Below, in pieces: positions 25,312-33,732 of a DNA stretch of 64,000 nucleotides. The position numbers and the translations under genes were made by a program. Source of the DNA: UBA1479 sp040221095 (GTDB lineage: Bacteria; Pseudomonadota; Alphaproteobacteria; Rhodospirillales; Casp-alpha2); the NCBI GenBank assembly GCA_040221095.1, contig JAVJVP010000008.1:248001-312000 (forward strand). The letters run 5' to 3'. The notes beneath the pieces were generated by a model. It did not search any database and was not told the DNA's origin. It worked only from the letters and a program-made list of their open reading frames with translations. Within the stretch, counting starts at the first letter, position 1; the number at the start of each line of letters is the position of its first letter.

Positions 25312-26135
25312 CCGCTTCGGCCCGCCGTTGCGGACCGCCCTTCCTGGCCGCCCTTGCCGCCTTCCTTTTTCTCTTGTCCGCACCGGCACCCGCCCGGGCG
25401 CAGAACCTTGTCGATACGACCTGGCACCTTCGGCCCATGACCCAGGCGGCGCTGCGTGAACGGCACCGGGGCATCGATGTGGTCGGCATGCAGTTGCCGC
25501 CCAAGGCCGAGTACGACATTCCCCTCGCCGACCCCGCCGCCACGGTAGGCAAGATCAAGGCAGCGGTCGACCGCGTGCTGCAGGCATCCCCCGTCGCCGC
25601 GCGGGGCTTCGAGACCCTGTCCGGGGCCGGGCAGATCCGCATCATCTACGACGCCGCCTTTCCCGAACGCTCCCTGTCCAGGGTCATCGTCGCGGCCTTC
25701 CTGGTCGGCGAGTTCCAGCCCCAGGACGGCAAGCGCGACTTCACGGTGATCGTCAGCCGCTTCGGCGCCAACTGGCCGGTGGACGAACTGGCGGCGGTGC
25801 TGGTGCACGAGCTGATCGGCCATGGCCTGCAGCGCCTCAAGAACCGTTTCGGCAACGACCGGCCCATCGACCTGGAGTGTGAGGCCCGCCTGTGGCAGCA
25901 GCTTTACATCACCGACGCCGACATGCCCCAGGACACCCAGGAGATGGTTGCCTTCCGCCGGACCACGGACCGCCGCGTGTGCCACGATTTCCGCCGCTAT
26001 GTCCGCCACCTCCGCCCGGACCTCATGCAACAATGGGATTCCGGCCGCTTCGCCATGGCCGACGTCATCGGCCTGTTCGACGGCTACTACACGACGATCC
26101 GCAAGGGCCGGGAAAAGCTTCGCCGAAAGCCCTAG
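25308..26135 (+). CDS. Exported protein with HExxxH motif (metalloprotease-like)
   Basis: A 275-aa protein with a signal peptide (hydrophobic residues about 12-26, cleavage near PARAQ). The motif VLVHELIGHGLQR at about 165-177 is HE-x3-H, the spacing of dipeptidyl-peptidase III (HELLGH) rather than the usual HExxH. A later Glu in DLECEARLWQQLY could be the third zinc ligand. It is therefore a candidate periplasmic zinc peptidase of an unnamed family. It overlaps cobT by four bases (ATGA), so it is coupled to cobalamin synthesis genes, though a role there is not obvious. Confidence 0.65.
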   Translation: MTASARRCGPPFLAALAAFLFLLSAPAPARAQNLVDTTWHLRPMTQAALRERHRGIDVVGMQLPPKAEYDIPLADPAATVGKIKAAVDRVLQASPVAARGFETLSGAGQIRIIYDAAFPERSLSRVIVAAFLVGEFQPQDGKRDFTVIVSRFGANWPVDELAAVLVHELIGHGLQRLKNRFGNDRPIDLECEARLWQQLYITDADMPQDTQEMVAFRRTTDRRVCHDFRRYVRHLRPDLMQQWDSGRFAMADVIGLFDGYYTTIRKGREKLRRKP

Positions 26136-26254
26136 GCCCCCTCGGACAGATTGGCGGTCATCAAGGTTTCACAGAGCCTCCGTAAGATCGGGCACATGAG
26201 CCTGACGCCCCGCCCCGTCCGATCCAGCCCAATCCCTCGCACCGGAAGGCCGCC

Positions 26255-26521
26255 ATGGGCTGGCTGCTGACCCTGCTGCTGGCCGTGCCGCAGGTCGAGG
26301 GCACGGTGCAGGTGGAGATGTGGTTTTCCCGCGAATCCTACTGCACCTTCGCGCAATCGAAGTTCACCGAACAGCCCATGTACAGCCTGACCCAGGGCGC
26401 GCCTCGGGTGCCGGTCACGGTCAAGGACAGTACCTGCCGCGAACTGGGTCCCGAGGAAACGAACCGCGCGCCGGCCCATATGCGCCCCCAGACCACGCCG
26501 CAGGCAGACACCGGGTTCTGA
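26255..26521 (+). CDS. Small exported hypothetical protein
   Basis: An 88-aa protein with an N-terminal hydrophobic stretch (GWLLTLLLAVPQVEG) that is probably a signal peptide or anchor, two cysteines (SYCTF and DSTCREL) spaced for a disulfide, and a Pro/Thr-rich tail. I do not recognise it. It sits between the HExxxH protein and the phytase-like esterase, in the same direction. Coding seems real because the reading frame keeps the signal-peptide and paired-Cys features. Confidence 0.5.
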   Translation: MGWLLTLLLAVPQVEGTVQVEMWFSRESYCTFAQSKFTEQPMYSLTQGAPRVPVTVKDSTCRELGPEETNRAPAHMRPQTTPQADTGF

Positions 26522-26604
26522 TCCACGCCCTGCCCGCGCTGGACAACATCGGCGCGTCCCTCCATCTTGGAAAAAACCAACCCTTGGGAGAGGATCCCGC
26601 CGCC

Positions 26605-27591
26605 ATGCACCGCCGCATCGCCCGAATCGCCGCCCGCGTCCTGGCCGGGGCCGCCTTTGTTTTTCTGGCCGCTCAGACCCCGGCGATGGCCGACGCGATC
26701 GAGGTGCGGTCGATCCCCGTCCCCCTGAACGCCGAGAACCCGGACCAGAAGGTGATCGGCAAGCTGACCTACCGGGGCGGGGTCGAATTGATAAGTTCGT
26801 CCGACCGCTTCGGCGGGTTCTCGGCCCTGGGGTTGAGCGCCGACGGCAAGCGCCTGGTCTCGCTCACCGACGAGGGCAACCGCCTGGACGCCCATCTGGT
26901 CTACGGCCCGGACGGCGACCTGACCGGCATCACGAATACGGAAATCTTCACCCTGGCCGGCCCGGGCGGCATGCCCCTGATGGACAAGTCCCTGGCCGAC
27001 GCGGAAGCCATGGCCCCCGGCGTGGACGGCGAAATCATCGTCGCCTTCGAGCGTATCCACCGGCTTTGGGCCTATCCGATCGGCCAGAGCGAGCCGCGGC
27101 CCCTGCCCCTGCCCGCCGAGATGAAGAACGCCCCCGACAACAACGGCATCGAGGCCCTGACCCTGCTCGAAGACGGCAGCCTGTTCGCCATCGCCGAAGG
27201 CAAGGGCCGTGGCAATACCAACCTGGCCTGGATCAGCAACCCGCGCGGGTGGAACGTCCTGATCTACCGGACCGAGGACAATTACCGGCCCACAGGGGCG
27301 GCGACCCTGCCCGGCGGCGATGTGGTGGTGGTCGAGCGTTATTTCACCCCGCGCGAGGGGGCCCGGTCCCGCGTCCGCCGCATCAAGGCGGACGGCATTC
27401 GCGCTGGCGCCGAGGTGTCCGGCGACCTGCTGGCCGATATCCGCGCGCCCCTGACCGTCGATAATTTCGAGGGCATCGAGGCGATCAGGGGCCCCAGGGG
27501 CGAGACCCTGATTTTTCTGATTTCCGACAACAACTTCAACCGCTTTGGCCCACAGCGCACGCTGTTGATGATGTTCGAACTGACGGACTGA
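26605..27591 (+). CDS. Phytase-like esterase domain protein
   Basis: A 328-aa exported protein with a signal peptide (about residues 8-30) followed by a domain resembling the esterase-like activity of phytase family (PF13449-type). The repeating pattern FGGFSALGLSADGKRLVSLTDEGN, YGPDGDLTG, NNGIEALTLLEDGSLFAIAEG and DNFEGIEAIRGPRGET is that of a beta-propeller. Such proteins may hydrolyse phosphate or lactone esters in the periplasm; activity is unproven. The ATG at 26605 lies ten bases after GGGAGAGGA. Confidence 0.82.
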   Translation: MHRRIARIAARVLAGAAFVFLAAQTPAMADAIEVRSIPVPLNAENPDQKVIGKLTYRGGVELISSSDRFGGFSALGLSADGKRLVSLTDEGNRLDAHLVYGPDGDLTGITNTEIFTLAGPGGMPLMDKSLADAEAMAPGVDGEIIVAFERIHRLWAYPIGQSEPRPLPLPAEMKNAPDNNGIEALTLLEDGSLFAIAEGKGRGNTNLAWISNPRGWNVLIYRTEDNYRPTGAATLPGGDVVVVERYFTPREGARSRVRRIKADGIRAGAEVSGDLLADIRAPLTVDNFEGIEAIRGPRGETLIFLISDNNFNRFGPQRTLLMMFELTD

Positions 27592-27597
27592 CCGGCG

Positions 27598-28920
27598 TCA
27601 CTCCGCCGGATGCAAAGCCCGGTCGCGGGGCAGACGCTGTTCGCCCAGGATGTCGGCCAGGATCACCGCCCGGACCTCGTCCGCGTCCAGGCCGTGCAGG
27701 GCGATCATATCCCGGGCATCAGCGAGAATCTCGTCGGCGTCCTGCATCAGCTTCATGCGCTTGAACAGGTCGGGGTGGCTGAGGCCCAGGCTTTCGCCGA
27801 TCAGTTCCATGTAGTTGACGATCTCGAACGGCCATTCGTTCTGATGGCTGACCAACTCCCGGTGATCGGCGTGAAACACCCCGGCCAGGACATCGACGCC
27901 CTTGGCCTCGGCCTGGCGGAAGGTGCCGGCGATATGGCGTTTCTGAACATCGGGCAGGCCGTCGAGGGACGACATCTGATAGCCGACGCCGGGATGGTCC
28001 AGATCGACAAGTTCCAGCCCCGGGATGGCGCCCAACAGCGCCTTCACCGCATCCGTCACGCCGGGCGAGCCGGGGAATTCATGCAACGCCACGCGCTTTT
28101 CCATCCGCTTGGTCATCAGCGGACGCAGGTCGTCCAGGCGCTGGGCCAGGAATACGGGCAGCATGAGGTTGTCGAAGGGTTTCGGTTCCGCCGGGACGGC
28201 GGTCATGACTTCCGACATCTGCATCTGGCAGGTCGGACACCAGGACACGACCTGGGCCGCCCCCGTGCGGGCGAAGCGGTCCATGGTGCTGCCGATCTGA
28301 CGCCCGGAGTTGGCCGTATCCCCGGGCCGGAACTGCAGGATGCCGCAGCAGTTGGCCGGTCCGCCGAACACTTCGTAGGCAACGTCCAGGCGGTCGAGCA
28401 CGTCCAGGCACAACAGCCCGATGTGCGGCGTCTTCAGCATGTTGCAGCCGGTGTAGAACACGATGTCGGGCGGCGTCGCTCGCTCCGGATGGGACGCGGG
28501 ACTGAGCCGGTTCATGAGGTCCGGCGGCAGTTGCAGGCGCGACAGCACGCGCACGCCCCGGCTCATCGCCTTGAAGGCGGCCTTGCCTTTGTCCTTGCGC
28601 TCGGCCTCGGGCGCCGCCTCGGCCATCCGGCGGCGCGCCATGGCCAGCATGACGCGCGGATTGATGCCCTCGTCACAGACGCTGAGACAGTTGCCCGTGC
28701 CGCAGCAGGCCCCGGCCCAGGCCGCCGATGGCGCGTCGCCCTGGCCGCCCCGCAAAATGTCCCGGACCCCGTCCGCGACGGCCTTGCCGTCGCCGGCAGC
28801 CAAATCCAGGATTCCCGGCGTCGGGCAGGCCCGCACGCAGGCGCCGCAGGCCGTGCAGGCGTCGGCGATGGCGCGGACCTGATCGTCCAATCTGTCGATG
28901 AAGGTTTCCTGGCCGTCCAC
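27598..28920 (-). CDS. Heterodisulfide-reductase-type Fe-S oxidoreductase
   Basis: A 440-aa protein of the GlpC/GlcF/HdrD type. The first cluster motif is CTACGACVRACP; a second Cys set is CCGTGNCLSVC. The two CCG-like domains include FYTGCNML, GGPANCCGILQF and SWCPTCQMQM. It transfers electrons from a dehydrogenase to the membrane quinone pool or to a disulfide; the partner is not here. The start is GTG 28920: GGAGG lies seven bases upstream, whereas longer forms lack a ribosome site. It is convergent with the phytase-like esterase gene. Confidence 0.88.
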   Translation of the reverse strand: MDGQETFIDRLDDQVRAIADACTACGACVRACPTPGILDLAAGDGKAVADGVRDILRGGQGDAPSAAWAGACCGTGNCLSVCDEGINPRVMLAMARRRMAEAAPEAERKDKGKAAFKAMSRGVRVLSRLQLPPDLMNRLSPASHPERATPPDIVFYTGCNMLKTPHIGLLCLDVLDRLDVAYEVFGGPANCCGILQFRPGDTANSGRQIGSTMDRFARTGAAQVVSWCPTCQMQMSEVMTAVPAEPKPFDNLMLPVFLAQRLDDLRPLMTKRMEKRVALHEFPGSPGVTDAVKALLGAIPGLELVDLDHPGVGYQMSSLDGLPDVQKRHIAGTFRQAEAKGVDVLAGVFHADHRELVSHQNEWPFEIVNYMELIGESLGLSHPDLFKRMKLMQDADEILADARDMIALHGLDADEVRAVILADILGEQRLPRDRALHPAE

Positions 28921-29038
28921 GATCTTTGCCTCCGAACGTGATATCCGGGCGCAGGCTAGCGGCGGTGGCCGGACGCGCGCAATGGAAGTATTGTCACCGG
29001 ACAATTACCGCGATGAGGTCGCGCGGCCTCCGGGGCGG

Positions 29039-30889
29039 TCAATTGGGTGCCGTTTTCTCGGCTTCGGCGCGCTTGCGCATCGCCGCCGCCAGGTCGGAAA
29101 ACCCGCTGGCCCGCAGCAGGCGGGCATAGCTCAACAGGGTTTCAATGATGTCGGGATGGCCCGCGGGCAGTATTTTCTCGCGCAAGGCCAGACAGCGCTC
29201 ATACATCTTGCCCGCCGGCTCGTACCGGCTTTGCCGCTGGTACAGCCGCGCGAGCCGGTAAAGGGCCGCGGCGACGTCGGGATGGTCGGGGCCCAGCGAG
29301 CCTTCCAGGGCCTCCAGTTCCGCCACATAGGCCTCTTCCGTATCGGCCAGGCGCGGCGTGTTGGGATAGATCGGCCCCATGTTGCGTTTGGCCGATCCCA
29401 GCCGCACGCCGAGGACGGGATGGCGTTCTTCCAGGGCCTTGCGTTGGGCCATTTGTTGAGGTGTTTCCTCGGCGACGGCACGGACCATCACCTCCGGCGG
29501 CGCCGCCGGGTCGGCGGCAAGGGCCCGGATGGCCGCCGCATCGACCTGCTGCCCCGCAATCGCGCGCGGCTGGGCGTCCCAGGACCGGACCTCGGCGGGC
29601 AATGTCTCGGCCACGGTCCCCGGCGTTTCCGCACCGGTGGCGGAGGATTGGGAAATCGTCGCGATTTCTTGCGGCGCGACGGCATTCGGCCGGGCGATGG
29701 GCGGGGGCGTGCCGCGCCGGGGCGGCCCCACGGCTTCCGGCGGATGGGCGGGCGCGGCGGCGGGCGCGGCCTCGGCCACCGTATTCCCGGCGGCGACCTC
29801 GGCGACATCAATGGCCGGCGGCAAGGCGGTATGATCGGGAGCCGACGAACGAACCGGCGGAACCGCCGTCGATTGCGCGACCGGGCCCGTGGCCAAGGCC
29901 TGCGCAACCTCGGGCGGCGGCGCGGCGGTGGTCATGGCGGCCTCGGGAACGGCTGCGTCCGCCACCTCGACAGCAGGCGGCAGGGCGGCAGACGCCGGTG
30001 CCGGGGGCGAGGAAACGGGCGTTCCCCGCAGGGGCACGAAACTCTCCGCGCCAGGGGACGGCGCGGCCGCCGACAGGCTTGCCTCCGGCACGGCGGCTTC
30101 CGCCGCCTCGACCGCGGGCGGCAGTTTGGTGGCGGCAGCCGCGGGCGGCGGCGCAATCGGTACCGGGGCCAGGACTTCGGCCGGCGGCGGAGGCGGCACC
30201 ACGGCCCCGGCCAGACGGTAATGGGACAGTACCGGCGCCGACGGCAGGGGTGGCGGGGGCGGTGGCTCGGACAGCGCGGAGGCAGATTCCTGCGCGGGCA
30301 GAACACCCCGCGCGGGAACCGACGCGGGCGCGGCAGAGGGCGTGGTCCGCACCTGTGCCTGGGCCGGAAGGCGGCGCGCGGCGGGCGCCGGGCGTTCCGC
30401 CAGCCGGGCCGCCATATCCCCCCGGGCGACGGCGGCAACATCCTGGGCGCGGCGCGTTGCGGTTTCCTGGCGGGTGCGGCCGGCCTCGGCTCCGGCCAGG
30501 GCGGTCCGATAAATGGCGATCACGCCGTGCCGGGCGTGGCTTGGATCATACAATGCCTCGGCGATGGCCAGGGCCTGACGGTAAAGCGACGCCGCCTCGG
30601 TGAAGCGTTCCTGGGAGGCGTAAAGCCCGCCCAGCCCCGCCATGGCGCGCTCCAGATAGCCGCCGGTGCGGTCGAACCGTTCCGCCAGTTTCAGGGCTTC
30701 CAGATAATGGTCCTCGGCGTCGGCGAGATTGCCCAGCATATGGGCATGGTCGGCCGGATCCATTGCCGCCTGCCAGCGGTCCACATCGCTTTGCGCCTGC
30801 ACTGCCGCCGGCGCAAGCGCCACGGTCGCCGCCAGGGCCCCGGCGGACAGCAACGCAATCAACGGTCGGATCGGTTTTTCTTCGGGCAT
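29039..30889 (-). CDS. Exported TPR protein with Pro/Ala-rich centre
   Basis: A 616-aa protein with a signal peptide (about 9-32). TPR repeats lie at about 45-150 (EDHYLEALKLAERFDRTGGY, AASLYRQALAIAEALY) and about 500-600 (DTEEAYVAELEALEGSLG, GKMYERCLALREKILP). Between them, residues about 170-450 are a Pro/Ala/Val-rich low-complexity linker with repeating ALPPA-EVA/EAA units (nearly identical 10-15 residue segments). It is likely a periplasmic scaffold. Start ATG 30889 has AGAGG five bases upstream. Function unknown. Confidence 0.78.
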   Translation of the reverse strand: MPEEKPIRPLIALLSAGALAATVALAPAAVQAQSDVDRWQAAMDPADHAHMLGNLADAEDHYLEALKLAERFDRTGGYLERAMAGLGGLYASQERFTEAASLYRQALAIAEALYDPSHARHGVIAIYRTALAGAEAGRTRQETATRRAQDVAAVARGDMAARLAERPAPAARRLPAQAQVRTTPSAAPASVPARGVLPAQESASALSEPPPPPPLPSAPVLSHYRLAGAVVPPPPPAEVLAPVPIAPPPAAAATKLPPAVEAAEAAVPEASLSAAAPSPGAESFVPLRGTPVSSPPAPASAALPPAVEVADAAVPEAAMTTAAPPPEVAQALATGPVAQSTAVPPVRSSAPDHTALPPAIDVAEVAAGNTVAEAAPAAAPAHPPEAVGPPRRGTPPPIARPNAVAPQEIATISQSSATGAETPGTVAETLPAEVRSWDAQPRAIAGQQVDAAAIRALAADPAAPPEVMVRAVAEETPQQMAQRKALEERHPVLGVRLGSAKRNMGPIYPNTPRLADTEEAYVAELEALEGSLGPDHPDVAAALYRLARLYQRQSRYEPAGKMYERCLALREKILPAGHPDIIETLLSYARLLRASGFSDLAAAMRKRAEAEKTAPN

Positions 30890-30926
30890 CCCGGCCTCTT
30901 TGCCCGCCCCTGAGGGGTCGGCGGTG

Positions 30927-30961
30927 AACAGGGCCGCATTGTCGCAGAATGCGGCCCTGTT
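30927..30961 (-). terminator. Stable hairpin after the first GNAT gene
   Basis: AACAGGGCCGCATT (30927-30940) and AATGCGGCCCTGTT (30948-30961) form a perfect 14-bp stem with a seven-base loop. On the minus strand it follows the acetyltransferase stop at 30979, but the T-run is short; on the plus strand it ends TTTT. It separates the acetyltransferase from the TPR gene. Confidence 0.7.
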
Positions 30962-30978
30962 TTCGAGGCCGGCCAGCC

Positions 30979-31497
30979 TTATCCGGCGACCTTTTCAGGC
31001 CCTGAATGGCGGTAGATCAGTCGAGGTTCGCCCTTGAGCTCTCCCCAACCTTCGGCGACTGCCCCCAGGCGCTCGGCGACGGCGCGCGACGCCAAATTGT
31101 CAGGATGGACAAAGCTCATCAGGGGCCCCAGGCCCAGGGCCTCGTAGGCCCAGTCCCGCGCCGCCAGAGCGGCCTCGGTGGCATAGCCCTTCCCCGTATT
31201 TCCGGGAAACAGGGACCAGCACAACTCCGGTTCCTCGATATAGGGCGGGAACCACAACCCGGCATAGCCGACCGCCCGGTCCGTCTCCCGCTCGGCGGCG
31301 ATGAACACGCCAAGGCCCTGGACCGTCCATTCTCCGGCCTTGGCGCAGAACTCGGTCCAAGCCCGCTCCCTCGGAATCGCCCCGCCCGTGTAAGCCTGAT
31401 CCTCGGCGCTGCCGCGCAGCGCGGCGAAAGGATCGAAATCCTCCCGCCGCCACCCCCGCAGCCGCAGGCGTTCGGTCTCGATGATTGGCGCATCCAT
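30979..31497 (-). CDS. GNAT family N-acetyltransferase (RimJ/RimL-like)
   Basis: A 172-aa acetyl-CoA-dependent acetyltransferase. ETERLRLRGWRREDFDPFAAL is the typical RimJ/RimL start; ELCWSLFPGNTGKGYATEAA holds the acetyl-CoA loop (Q/R-x-x-G-x-G/A, here GNTGKGYA), and FVHPDNLASRAVAERLGAV is the C-terminal conserved part. Substrate is a protein N-terminus or a small amine. ATG 31497 has AGGGGCGA upstream. It lies 13 bases downstream of another GNAT gene and is probably co-transcribed. Confidence 0.88.
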   Translation of the reverse strand: MDAPIIETERLRLRGWRREDFDPFAALRGSAEDQAYTGGAIPRERAWTEFCAKAGEWTVQGLGVFIAAERETDRAVGYAGLWFPPYIEEPELCWSLFPGNTGKGYATEAALAARDWAYEALGLGPLMSFVHPDNLASRAVAERLGAVAEGWGELKGEPRLIYRHSGPEKVAG

Positions 31498-31510
31498 GAA
31501 TTCATCGCCC

Positions 31511-32101
31511 CTAGAAAGTCTTCACCATCAGCAGCGCCCGCCCGTCATGCCGGATCAGGGGATGCGGCACGATGTCGCGGCTGTCGGTCACGCGGTAGCC
31601 CAGGCGTTCGTACAGGCGGACCGAATCCGTGTTTTCCTCGAACGCGATCAGCGACATCTTGGTGAGCCCCCGCGTCATGGCCCGCAGTTCGGCCAGACGC
31701 AGCATCTTGGTGCCCATGCCGCGCCTGCGGTAATCGGCCTTCAGGGCGATGCCGGCGATGTAGTAGCTGCCGTCTTCTTCCAACTCCGCATAGGGCCGCA
31801 GCACCGGGTCGACCGAGGCCGGGTCGAAATCCGGATCGGCATGCATGGGAAAGGCATGCAGCAGGCCGACCGGCAGGCCCCGGCACTCGGCGAGAGCGCA
31901 GTTCTGATAGGAAAAATCCGCGTCTTCCCGGGCATAGCGCCGGGCCCCCGCGTCGACAATATCCTCGCCCGGCGCTTTCAAGGCGGTCCAGATTACGTCT
32001 GCGACCCCGCCGGCGGCCAGGCGATAGAGTGCGGCGATCTCGCGCGCATCGGCCTGTTCGGCATCACGGAACAAAATCTGGGTCACGGACATGTCGGTCA
32101 T
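31511..32101 (-). CDS. GNAT family N-acetyltransferase
   Basis: A 196-aa acetyltransferase of a different GNAT subgroup. The acetyl-CoA signature is GIALKADYRRRGMGTKML (about 125-142), followed by SLIAFEENTDSVRLYERLGY. The N-terminal half reads as a hydrophilic substrate domain. ATG 32101 is set because GAGGAGA lies eight bases upstream; an upstream in-frame start would extend into the rpmB terminator. Substrate unknown. Confidence 0.87.
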   Translation of the reverse strand: MTDMSVTQILFRDAEQADAREIAALYRLAAGGVADVIWTALKAPGEDIVDAGARRYAREDADFSYQNCALAECRGLPVGLLHAFPMHADPDFDPASVDPVLRPYAELEEDGSYYIAGIALKADYRRRGMGTKMLRLAELRAMTRGLTKMSLIAFEENTDSVRLYERLGYRVTDSRDIVPHPLIRHDGRALLMVKTF

Positions 32102-32155
32102 CGTCTGGGTCTCCTCTACCTCGACCGGGGCTGGATACGGCAAATAGACAAAGAA

Positions 32156-32188
32156 AAAGGCCCGCGCCGTTGTGGGGCGCGGGCCTTT
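32156..32188 (-). terminator. Rho-independent terminator of rpmB
   Basis: AAAGGCCCGCGCC (32156-32168) and GGCGCGGGCCTTT (32176-32188) pair over 13 bp. On the minus strand the stem is followed by a T-rich tail (TTTTTCTTTG). It lies 28 bases after the rpmB stop. Confidence 0.92.
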
Positions 32189-32215
32189 GCCGTCTGGCAA
32201 ATTTGTATGGCTGGG

Positions 32216-32506
32216 CTACGCCGCTTTGACCTGCGCTTTCTTTACGAGCTTCTTGATTTTGACCATGGCGGGTGCCAGGTCAGCATCGGAAGCATCCAGC
32301 AGGAAGGCGTCCAGGCCGCCCTTGTGTTCGACGGTGCGGATCGCACTGACCGACGCCTTCAGACGCACCATGCGGCTGAGCGAATCGCTCCACAGGCTGG
32401 TTTCCTGCAGGTTCGGCAAAAACCGGCGGCGGGTCTTGTTGTGGGCGTGGGACACGTTGTTCCCGGTGATGACACCTTTGCCCGTCAGATCGCAAACTCT
32501 GGACAT
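32216..32506 (-). CDS. rpmB: 50S ribosomal protein L28
   Basis: A 96-aa ribosomal protein of the large subunit. MSRVCDLTGKGVITGNNVSH, KTRRRFLPNLQ and the basic tail KIKKLVKKAQVKAA are diagnostic. It lacks the CxxC zinc pair found in some L28 forms: only Cys5 is present, consistent with a Zn-independent type. It is monocistronic with a strong terminator and is divergent from bioB with a 221-base gap. Confidence 0.97.
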   Translation of the reverse strand: MSRVCDLTGKGVITGNNVSHAHNKTRRRFLPNLQETSLWSDSLSRMVRLKASVSAIRTVEHKGGLDAFLLDASDADLAPAMVKIKKLVKKAQVKAA

Positions 32507-32727
32507 GACTTCTACGTTCCTATGATCAGCTTTCGCTGGTAAATAAACCGTTGGACACGGGCCGGAGTCCGCGTCGGAGGCGGCTTTTTAAGGCAATCAC
32601 CGCGCCCCGTCAACCAAAGCAAGACGCTTTGTGCTAAATTCCTTGACCGGACGTTTCGGGCGTCATATCCCGGCCCGACCCCCGCGCCCAACCGGTTCGA
32701 TCGCCCAGGAAGGCCCCGACACCCGAT

Positions 32728-33732
32728 ATGAACGAAATGAACGCCCCCCGCAACGATGATCCGGCCGTCCGCTTCGATTGGACGGCGGAACAGGCCCTGG
32801 CCCTGTTCGCCCTGCCCTTCGCCGACCTGATTCACCGGGCGCAGACCCTGCACCGCCGCTATTTCGACCCCAACACCGTGCAGATGGCGTCGCTGTTGTC
32901 GGTCAAGACCGGCGGCTGCCCGGAAGATTGCGCCTATTGCCCCCAGGCGGCCCAGTACGATACCGGCGTCGACGCCGCCAAGCTGATGGACGTGGACACG
33001 GTCCTGGCCGAAGCCAAGCGGGCCAAGGATGCCGGCGCCACCCGCTATTGCATGGGGGCCGCCTGGCGGTCGCCCAAGGACAAGGACCTGGATGCCGTCT
33101 GCAAGATGATCGAGGGCGTGCGCGGCATGGGCATGGAAGCCTGTGCGACGCTCGGCATGCTGTCGCCGGATCAGGCCAAGCGGTTGTCCGATTCCGGGCT
33201 GGATTACTACAACCACAATCTGGACACCTCGGAAAATTTCTATCCGGAAATCATCTCGACCCGCACCTACGCCGACCGCCTGAACACCCTGCAGGCCGTG
33301 CGCGACGCCGGCATCAAGGTGTGCTGCGGCGGCATTCTCGGCATGGGCGAGGCGGCCCGGGACCGGGCCGACATGCTGGTGACCCTGGCCAACCTGCGGC
33401 CCCATCCGGAAAGCGTGCCGATCAACATGCTGGTCCAGGTCGAGGGCACGCCGCTCGAAGGCCGGGACGCGCTGGATCCCTTGGACTTCGTGCGCACCAT
33501 CGCCGTCGCCAAGATCATGATGCCGTCCTCCACCGTGCGCCTGTCGGCGGGCCGCGAGGAAATGTCGGACGAACTGCAGGCGCTGTGCTTCCTGGCCGGG
33601 GCCGGGTCGATCTTCGTCGGGCCCAAGCTGCTGACCACCGCCAATCCGGAACAGGACCGGGATGCGGCCCTGTTCCAGCGCCTCGGCATCCATGGCGAGG
33701 ACATCGGTCCGGTTTCGACCGACACCCTATGA
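32728..33732 (+). CDS. bioB: Biotin synthase
   Basis: A 334-aa radical-SAM enzyme that inserts sulfur into dethiobiotin in the last biotin step. The radical-SAM cluster ligands are in GGCPEDCAYCPQ (C-x3-C-x2-C). The [2Fe-2S] ligands are in MGAAWRSP (Arg/Cys region) and ACATLGML with later Cys in VCCGGILGMGE. YYNHNLDTSE is conserved. It starts the bioBAFD operon and overlaps bioA by the ATGA quartet. I see no BioR palindrome (TTATMTATAA type) in the upstream gap. Confidence 0.96.
   Translation: MNEMNAPRNDDPAVRFDWTAEQALALFALPFADLIHRAQTLHRRYFDPNTVQMASLLSVKTGGCPEDCAYCPQAAQYDTGVDAAKLMDVDTVLAEAKRAKDAGATRYCMGAAWRSPKDKDLDAVCKMIEGVRGMGMEACATLGMLSPDQAKRLSDSGLDYYNHNLDTSENFYPEIISTRTYADRLNTLQAVRDAGIKVCCGGILGMGEAARDRADMLVTLANLRPHPESVPINMLVQVEGTPLEGRDALDPLDFVRTIAVAKIMMPSSTVRLSAGREEMSDELQALCFLAGAGSIFVGPKLLTTANPEQDRDAALFQRLGIHGEDIGPVSTDTL

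Noticed and set aside
28898..30913. 671-codon open frame on plus through the TPR/Fe-S region
   Set aside because: It runs antisense to two well-supported genes, is Gly/Arg-rich without domains, and has no Shine-Dalgarno; it is a shadow of high-GC coding sequence.
32778..33728. Long N-terminal extension of bioA
   Set aside because: It is bioB read in another frame; the BioA start at 33729 in ATGA overlap fits the family.
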